10,214 bases of DNA from Thermotoga sp. (GTDB lineage: Bacteria > Thermotogota > Thermotogae > B3-G13), in NCBI GenBank assembly GCA_003641555.1, contig QNAT01000016.1:1-10214 (forward strand), read 5' to 3'. The position numbers and the translations under genes were made by a program. Positions 6,200-10,214 of the stretch are shown here, piece after piece; position 1 is the stretch's first letter, and each line of letters starts with the position of its first letter. Below the pieces are notes generated by a model, which saw only the letters and a list, made by a program, of their open reading frames with translations, was not told the origin of the DNA and did not search any database.

Positions 6200-7867
6200 A
6201 TGGCAGTAGACGGTATATTCTTATCCAGATTCATCCCCCTTCTCGAAAATCGGGTAATTGGTAGACGTATAATGCGCACAAGGCAAATTTCTAAGACGAA
6301 ATTTTCCCTTGAATTTGGTAAGAAGAAGGCATTGATTATATCGATTCATCCCCAATTTTATAGGATCTCTCTGGAAACACTCCCTGATGATATAAAATAT
6401 ATCTCTCACTCATTCATCATGAGATTGAGAAAATATATACAGGGAGGGTTTATCCGTAGTATTTCACAGATCCCATACGAACGAACTGTCTTTTTGAACA
6501 TAGAAAACACAGATGAAATAGGTAATATTGTGAATTACAGGATAGCAATTGAACTCATGGGACAATTTAGCAACTTGATATTACTGGATGCCAATAATAT
6601 CATATTATCTGCAGCACGTCAGATGACAACGAAGTACAGGGAGATATTATCCAATGTTCGTTATGTCATTTTCGGGGGAGACAAATTGCTCCCGGACTCT
6701 GTAAAAATAGAAGATTTGAGAGTGCAATTATCCTCTTATTCTTCGCTCTCGAAAGGCTTGACTACAATTATTGCAGGCATATCTAAGAGAACGGCACAGG
6801 AGATCATTTATAGAGCAGGACTTACCAGAGAATCGGGAAAGGATGAGGTTACAGCCCTTCAAAATGCCTTAAACGGCTATCTGGAGGAAACCAAAAATGC
6901 AAGTCGTGTATACGTTTATAAAGATGAAATGGATTTCCCTATAGAGGTTTCTTTCTGTCAGTTGCATCATCTCACAGCTTCGTATGAAATATTCGATAGT
7001 GTCTTCGAAGGTTTGGAATGGTACTTTCATATCAGAGAAGCCCGTGATGAATTTACACGCACAAAGAAGAAATTATTATCGATCTCGAGAAAAGAATTCG
7101 AGGATACTCAGGACATCCTTTATAAAATTCAGGGTGAATTAGAGAAAAGTGAAGATTACGAGAGATATAAGATATATGGTGATCTACTATCCATGCATTA
7201 CGGAGAGGGCAAAAAGGGATTAGAAATGATCACCCTATCAGATTATGAGGGTAATAAAGTTACCATCCCTCTCGATCCAGCATTGAGTCTTTCCCAAAAC
7301 ATAGACAGATATTACGGCATGTACAAACGCCTGAAGAGAAAGAAAGAATCCCTGAAGAAGAGAATAGTACTTTTAGAAAGGCAAATGAGTGATATGGGGA
7401 AGCGGTTAAAAGAGATCGAAGAATGTGAAGACATTGATAAGATGAAAGCCGTGAAAGAAGAAATTGAGAAAAGTAAAACAAAAAAGAAGGAAACGACAAA
7501 AAGATCTTCTCCACGAGAATTCTTCAAAAATGGTTACACAATACTCATAGGAAAGAGTAACAAACAAAATGATGAACTCACGTTTAAGATAGCGAAGAAG
7601 GATGATATATGGCTGCACACTCAAGCTATACCTGGTTCACACGTGGTAATAAGGAATCCTGACAAAAAAGAGATACCATTCGAAGTTCTGAAATTTGCTG
7701 CTTGCCTCGCTGCTACCTATTCCAGGGCACAAAAATCTTCCAATGTTCCTGTAGATTACACGAAGGTGAAGAATGTTTGGAAACCCAGAGGAGCAAAGCC
7801 TGGTTTTGTCTTATACAAAGAACAGAAAACTCTTTTTGTCAATCCGTTGGATAGGAAGGAATTGTAA
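6200..7867 (+). CDS. rqcH: RqcH (NFACT/Rqc2 homologue), ribosome quality control factor
   Basis: Binds 50S subunits carrying stalled peptidyl-tRNA and recruits tRNA-Ala to add C-terminal alanine tails that mark the chain for proteolysis. It was formerly called a fibronectin-binding protein (FbpA). The 555 residues have the full layout. NFACT-N begins MAVDG and contains FIMRLRKYIQGGFIRSISQ (72-90), E94-R95 at the site I equate with the D-R pair of B. subtilis RqcH, and ELMGQFSNLILLD (118-130). A helix-hairpin-helix region (about 172-230) has GISKRTAQEIIYRAG. A long coiled-coil arm (about 275-430) is interrupted by YGDLLSMHYGEGKKG and LDPALSLSQNIDRYY. NFACT-R (about 437-555) contains DIWLHTQAIPGSHVVI (469-484), VPVDYTKVKNV and GAKPGFVLYKEQKTLFV. 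It lies 113 bp after nfo, in the same direction, with no convincing terminator between them. ATG 6200 has no good SD, but MAVDG is the family's natural N-terminus. Confidence 0.95.
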   Translation: MAVDGIFLSRFIPLLENRVIGRRIMRTRQISKTKFSLEFGKKKALIISIHPQFYRISLETLPDDIKYISHSFIMRLRKYIQGGFIRSISQIPYERTVFLNIENTDEIGNIVNYRIAIELMGQFSNLILLDANNIILSAARQMTTKYREILSNVRYVIFGGDKLLPDSVKIEDLRVQLSSYSSLSKGLTTIIAGISKRTAQEIIYRAGLTRESGKDEVTALQNALNGYLEETKNASRVYVYKDEMDFPIEVSFCQLHHLTASYEIFDSVFEGLEWYFHIREARDEFTRTKKKLLSISRKEFEDTQDILYKIQGELEKSEDYERYKIYGDLLSMHYGEGKKGLEMITLSDYEGNKVTIPLDPALSLSQNIDRYYGMYKRLKRKKESLKKRIVLLERQMSDMGKRLKEIEECEDIDKMKAVKEEIEKSKTKKKETTKRSSPREFFKNGYTILIGKSNKQNDELTFKIAKKDDIWLHTQAIPGSHVVIRNPDKKEIPFEVLKFAACLAATYSRAQKSSNVPVDYTKVKNVWKPRGAKPGFVLYKEQKTLFVNPLDRKEL

Positions 7868-8241
7868 CAATGTAAAAATGATGTAACTGTTCAGCCACGA
7901 ATTTGCACTAATTATCACGAGCTTTAACAGATGTTAATATACCCATTTATGTTCATTTCTTTTGTCTTTCAATTCAACATTCAAATCAGCAATATCATTT
8001 TCTTAACGCATTTTCCACAAATTCCTTAATGCAGATTTTGCGATGCCGACTTAAAGTCAAAACCTCAACAGGACAATTTCATTTCACGCTATACATACCA
8101 TAACCGTAGGGACATGACTGTAACCATAAGAAATATTTCTTAGCCAGACATTACCTGTAGTCAGATAATTCCCTGTCATCTGGTAGAGGTTCTCAAACCA
8201 TATTCCTGAGATTAAGAAGATATTAGGTTTTTATTATACGT
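7868..8241. other. 374-bp intergenic region between convergent genes
   Basis: No open frame with coding character is visible here, and no rho-independent terminator was found for rqcH or the chemoreceptor gene. It contains copy 2 of the diverged repeat (7910-8097). A perfect 16-bp palindrome TAAGAAATATTTCTTA lies at 8127-8142. An imperfect tandem pair follows at about 8145-8182 (CAGACATTACCTGT, then CAGATAATTCCCTGT), whose parts can also form a CAGAT/ATCTG hairpin. The rest looks like decayed non-coding sequence. Confidence 0.6.
7910..8097. repeat. Copy 2 of the diverged intergenic repeat
   Basis: Five short blocks match 530-642 in the same order and strand: AATTATCACGAG (7910-7921), AATTCCTTAATG (8020-8031), ATGCCGACTTAAAGTCA (8043-8059), CTCAACAGG (8064-8072), and GACAATTTCATTTCACGC with its continuation (8072-8097). 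Compared with copy 1 it has about 100 extra bases between the first two blocks and lacks about 35 bases between the last two. Most differences are single substitutions, as in old, decayed copies of one ancestral element. Confidence 0.45.
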
Positions 8242-9003
8242 CTATTTAGAATTCGTTCCAACAAAATCTTGCAATATATCTTTTATCAAGCCGACTTGTT
8301 TAAAAACGAAATCTCCGAGTTCTTTTATTTGACCTGCCACTACACTAACTCCATTCCCATTACTCCCTATTCTTGCTGCTTCTATAGCGGCATTGATTCC
8401 TAACATTTGGAGATTCCTGGCTGTGCTTTGAACATTGCTATTGATCTTGTTTAATTTATTTACGAATAGATTTCTTTCTCCGATCAATTTCAGATACAAT
8501 TCGATGGTACTGCTCACCATACTCATCATACCATACATCTCTTCCATCGTTTTACATCTAATGTTTTCATATCCTATGCATCGTTTAACTACATTGGGAT
8601 CGAATTTCCACTTTGATGCCATTTTATCTACTTTTTGTCCATACTCTGAGGTTAGTTCCTCTGCTTTACCACCATCTCCTTCAAAAAAGCCTATCAATTC
8701 TCCTTCATAATATATTGGTACAGTAAAGATATGTAGTCCAAGATCGCAAATCACATCCACAGGTCTTTTCTCAGAAAGTGCTTTTTTTCTCATTTCTATT
8801 CTTCCTGGAATACATATCGCCTTTAACATACCACATCTTTTCATTTCTTTCTTAGCTTCTTTTTCTCCCCATACCTTTGATACTTTGTTGATTATATCGA
8901 CTTCGGGTCCAGCAATCCATACCGATATATTTAGATTTTTGCTAAAGGTTTCTAACATAGTTAAAACTTCCTGGCTTTGTAGAATTTCAGCAATATCTAC
9001 CAT
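8242..9003 (-). CDS. Soluble short chemoreceptor: PocR-type sensor plus MCP signalling hairpin (YfmS-like)
   Basis: A 253-residue cytoplasmic protein with no membrane helix. Residues 1 to about 150 form a PocR-type ligand-binding domain (ILQSQEVLTMLETFSKNLNISVWI, C57, C64, VICDLGLHIFTVPIYYEGELIGFFEGDG). A connecting helix (about 155-180) leads to a short chemoreceptor tip, NLQMLGINAAIEAARIGSNGNGVSVVAGQIKELGD (197-231). The usual tip is NLLALNAAIEAARAGExGxGFAVVAxEVRxLA. Here AGE becomes IGS, GFAVVA becomes GVSVVA, and VRxLA becomes IKELG. It should signal to CheA/CheW from the cytosol, as proposed for short receptors such as B. subtilis YfmS, but the altered tip makes kinase control uncertain. 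Cysteines 57, 64, 86, 142 and 150 could bind a metal or sense redox state. ATG 9003 has GGGGTGG about 8 nt upstream. No chemotaxis genes are adjacent. Confidence 0.8.
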   Translation of the reverse strand: MVDIAEILQSQEVLTMLETFSKNLNISVWIAGPEVDIINKVSKVWGEKEAKKEMKRCGMLKAICIPGRIEMRKKALSEKRPVDVICDLGLHIFTVPIYYEGELIGFFEGDGGKAEELTSEYGQKVDKMASKWKFDPNVVKRCIGYENIRCKTMEEMYGMMSMVSSTIELYLKLIGERNLFVNKLNKINSNVQSTARNLQMLGINAAIEAARIGSNGNGVSVVAGQIKELGDFVFKQVGLIKDILQDFVGTNSK

Positions 9004-9049
9004 CTAATAACCACCCCAATAAAATTTAAGTTTTTATATGTTTGTTTTT

Positions 9050-9055
9050 ATTATA
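9050..9055 (-). promoter_or_regulatory. -10 box for the chemoreceptor gene
   Basis: A perfect TATAAT on the minus strand gives a start near 9043 and a leader of about 40 nt. No good -35 box sits at 16-18 bp. Instead the upstream region holds an inverted repeat TTGAA-AG-TTCAA (about 9060-9075), which could bind an activator. Confidence 0.45.
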
Positions 9056-9163
9056 CACTATTTGAACTTTCAACTAAAAGCAAAATGAGACCCTAAATCC
9101 AGATAGAGATGGAAATATAATGTAACTTTCCTTTGTTCACCAGATGTCTTGCTACTTTATGTC

Positions 9164-9182
9164 TTTCACCCATTGGGTGAAA
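9164..9182. repeat. 19-bp inverted repeat (9-bp arms)
   Basis: TTTCACCCA, one base, then TGGGTGAAA: perfect arms with GC content above the surroundings. There is no T run after it, and the 1-nt centre is too tight for an RNA hairpin with all pairs formed. A protein-binding site is more likely than a terminator. Confidence 0.45.
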
Positions 9183-9213
9183 TGAGATATATGAAAGGGA
9201 AATTACTCGTTAC

Positions 9214-9232
9214 AAAAAAAACCTCCTGGTTT
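9214..9232 (-). terminator. Weak rho-independent terminator-like hairpin, minus strand
   Basis: Read on the minus strand, AAACC, loop AGGA, GGTTT, then a run of T (8 in all, 3 within the stem). The stem is only 5 bp with two G-C pairs, so efficiency is doubtful. It lies about 160 bp upstream of the chemoreceptor promoter and could stop leftward transcription from the cas6 side. Confidence 0.3.
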
Positions 9233-9265
9233 CAAGTATAATGTATCTAACGAAAAGGATAGCTC

Positions 9266-9317
9266 CCCTGTACCTGGATTCGGTTAGAATCAGAAAAAGG
9301 AGATGAAAAATACAGGG
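9266..9317. other. Two-stem structured element upstream of cas6
   Basis: Outer arms CCCTGTA (9266-9272) and TACAGGG (9311-9317) pair perfectly. Inside, GATTC (9277-9281) and GAATC (9287-9291) form a hairpin with loop GGTTA, extendable by CT/AG around a bulged G. On the plus strand the unpaired 3' side contains AAAAAGGAGATG, a possible SD next to an ATG followed by only six sense codons. It may be a transcribed leader or small RNA, or a chance structure. Confidence 0.3.
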
Positions 9318-9518
9318 AAATGAATAGAATTTAAAGGCCCTTTTGATAAGGAGAAGAAATAATGTTTGGGAATTTGTCGATTTCGTCAAAAATAATGAAT
9401 ATTTGCTGAAATGATTTCGAAATTTGATTGAATTTTTGAAAAAGTGCAGACGAATTTTATGAGTTTATCCTCTTTTTGGTTTCTATTCGGGATTTAGGGG
9501 TATTTCAGGTTGTTGATG

Positions 9519-9544
9519 TATAATAAGAAAAAAGAAGCGGAGGA
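9519..9544 (+). promoter_or_regulatory. cas6 -10 box and ribosome binding site
   Basis: TATAAT (9519-9524) is perfect but lacks a recognisable -35 box at 16-18 bp. Transcription would start near 9531. GGAGGA (9539-9544) is a strong SD 7 nt before ATG 9552. The good -10 with no -35 suggests dependence on an activator or weak constitutive expression. Confidence 0.5.
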
Positions 9545-9551
9545 ATGAGCC

Positions 9552-10214
9552 ATGAGATTACTCATAAAATTTTCTTCTGACACTGCCATAAAGATCCCCG
9601 TAGGATACAATTACTACTTTCAATCCATGCTCTACGATCTACTTTCAGATGATGTTATTCACGATAAAGGTGTCGGAGCGAGAAATTACAAACTATTTAC
9701 CTTCTCGAGGCCCATTGGTGCATACAAATATTCTAAAACAGAAAAGGTTTTGACATACGAAAAAGAGGTAAAATGGCTCATATCTGCTGTAGATAATGAG
9801 TTTCTGGAGAAGATAGTTAGCAACCTTATGAATACAGATTTTGTAAAGATAGGGGAGCAGAAACTCCTCCTTTCTTCAATTGAGGTTATGAAGACACCCC
9901 CTCTAAAGATATTCAAATCACCGATTCAGATCAAGATGCTCTCCCCGGTAACCATATATTCTACCCTTTACGATGGAGAAGGAAAGCGGAAGACCTATTA
10001 TTACAGCCCTTTTGAAAGGGACTTCTCCACAAAACTCAAAGAAAATATATTGCGGAAATTCAATGCATTGTACAACAAAACACCAGACGATGATAGATTC
10101 GAAATAGAAGCTGTAAAGCCGAAAAAGGAGTGGGAAAAAATAGTCGAATACAAGGGAACGATAATAAAGGGCTGGATGGGAAGATACAGGTTAGCAGGAA
10201 ATCCAGAACTGATA
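9552..10214 (+). CDS. cas6: CRISPR-associated endoribonuclease Cas6, C-terminus beyond the window
   Basis: Cuts precursor CRISPR RNA within each repeat to make guide RNAs for class 1 (type I or III) systems. The open frame has 221 codons and runs off the right edge, so about 20-30 residues are missing, including the glycine-rich loop (GxGxxxxxGFG). The visible part is typical. MRLLIKFSS forms the first RAMP strand, and IPVGYNYYFQSMLYDLL and VIHDKG (H37) follow, then YKLFTFSRPIGAY (46-58). A linker leads to the second ferredoxin-like domain, with SPVTIYS, YYYSPFERDFSTKLKENILRKFN and a late segment IVEYKGTIIKGWMGRYRLAGNPELI. H37 is the likely catalytic histidine and Y28 and K47 possible partners, by analogy with archaeal Cas6. 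It is the first gene after a 548-bp gap, so it may open a cas operon to the right. The subtype cannot be decided here. Confidence 0.92.
   Translation, partial: MRLLIKFSSDTAIKIPVGYNYYFQSMLYDLLSDDVIHDKGVGARNYKLFTFSRPIGAYKYSKTEKVLTYEKEVKWLISAVDNEFLEKIVSNLMNTDFVKIGEQKLLLSSIEVMKTPPLKIFKSPIQIKMLSPVTIYSTLYDGEGKRKTYYYSPFERDFSTKLKENILRKFNALYNKTPDDDRFEIEAVKPKKEWEKIVEYKGTIIKGWMGRYRLAGNPELI

Larger units (their letters stand above)
9004..9551. other. 548-bp divergent intergenic region, structured, no credible gene
   Basis: This separates the chemoreceptor gene from cas6. It holds the two divergent -10 boxes, an inverted repeat at 9164-9182, a terminator-like hairpin at 9214-9232, a TATAAT at 9237-9242 without a -35 partner, a two-stem element at 9266-9317, and an AT-rich stretch (about 9360-9480) immediately before the cas6 promoter. 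No array of CRISPR repeats is visible. The longest SD-led frame in it is only 15 codons (9362-9409). Confidence 0.6.

Noticed and set aside
8127..8142. 16-bp palindrome TAAGAAATATTTCTTA as a bidirectional terminator
   Set aside because: It is nearly all A/T, has no loop and no following T run, so it would not make a stable terminator hairpin.
8227..9056. Exact 13-bp direct repeat GTTTTTATTATAC on both sides of the chemoreceptor gene (8227-8239 and 9044-9056)
   Set aside because: A 13-bp AT-rich match in 10 kb of low-GC DNA is expected by chance, and one copy is simply the -10 region. No other sign of an attachment site or insertion.
9362..9409. 15-codon frame with AAGGAG 8 nt upstream (MFGNLSISSKIMNIC)
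   Set aside because: The ribosome site is good, but the frame is too short and unremarkable to call a gene without conservation data.
9004..9551. CRISPR array in the gap before cas6
   Set aside because: No regularly spaced direct repeat of 25-37 bp is present.

Overview
The window is 10.2 kb of low-GC bacterial DNA. The bacterial assignment rests on RsmG, Shine-Dalgarno sites of the GGAGG type and TTGACA/TATAAT promoters. Codon use is rich in AGA/AGG arginine and ATA isoleucine, and a Cas6 gene lies at the right edge. Together these suggest a low-GC, probably thermophilic bacterium. I cannot name the phylum from this window.

Layout, left to right. (1) 1-522, minus strand: a two-gene transport unit. 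A perfect consensus promoter drives a 58-residue two-helix membrane protein, then the start of a sodium:solute symporter that runs off the left edge. Two palindromes sharing the core TGTATATACA sit at the promoter and inside the small gene and look like paired operators. (2) 523-658: an intergenic stretch that looks like an insertion-sequence end remnant. A diverged relative lies at 7910-8097. (3) 659-3826, minus strand: a very long recJ (1,055 codons). An in-frame TGA replaces the conserved glycine just before the first DHH metal-binding motif, and a second motif glycine is cysteine. The C-terminal half resembles a degenerate superfamily 2 helicase body. (4) 3851-3903: a divergent promoter region whose two -10 boxes overlap. 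(5) 3933-7867, plus strand: a membrane-anchored coiled-coil/HTH protein, rsmG (16S rRNA methyltransferase), nfo (endonuclease IV) and, after 113 bp, rqcH (ribosome quality control). (6) 8242-9003, minus strand: a small soluble PocR-type chemoreceptor. (7) 9004-9551: a long intergenic region with several inverted repeats. (8) 9552 to the right edge, plus strand: cas6, lacking only its C-terminus, so a CRISPR-Cas locus probably continues to the right. No CRISPR array, tRNA or rRNA is visible.

How the genes fit together: the central block is housekeeping. It covers DNA repair (RecJ 5'-3' single-strand exonuclease, Nfo AP endonuclease) and ribosome function (RsmG methylation, RqcH rescue of stalled nascent chains). 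Accessory functions lie on both sides: a transporter on the left, a sensory protein and CRISPR-Cas on the right. Every gene whose stop codon is visible ends in TAA or TAG. The only in-frame TGA is the one inside recJ.
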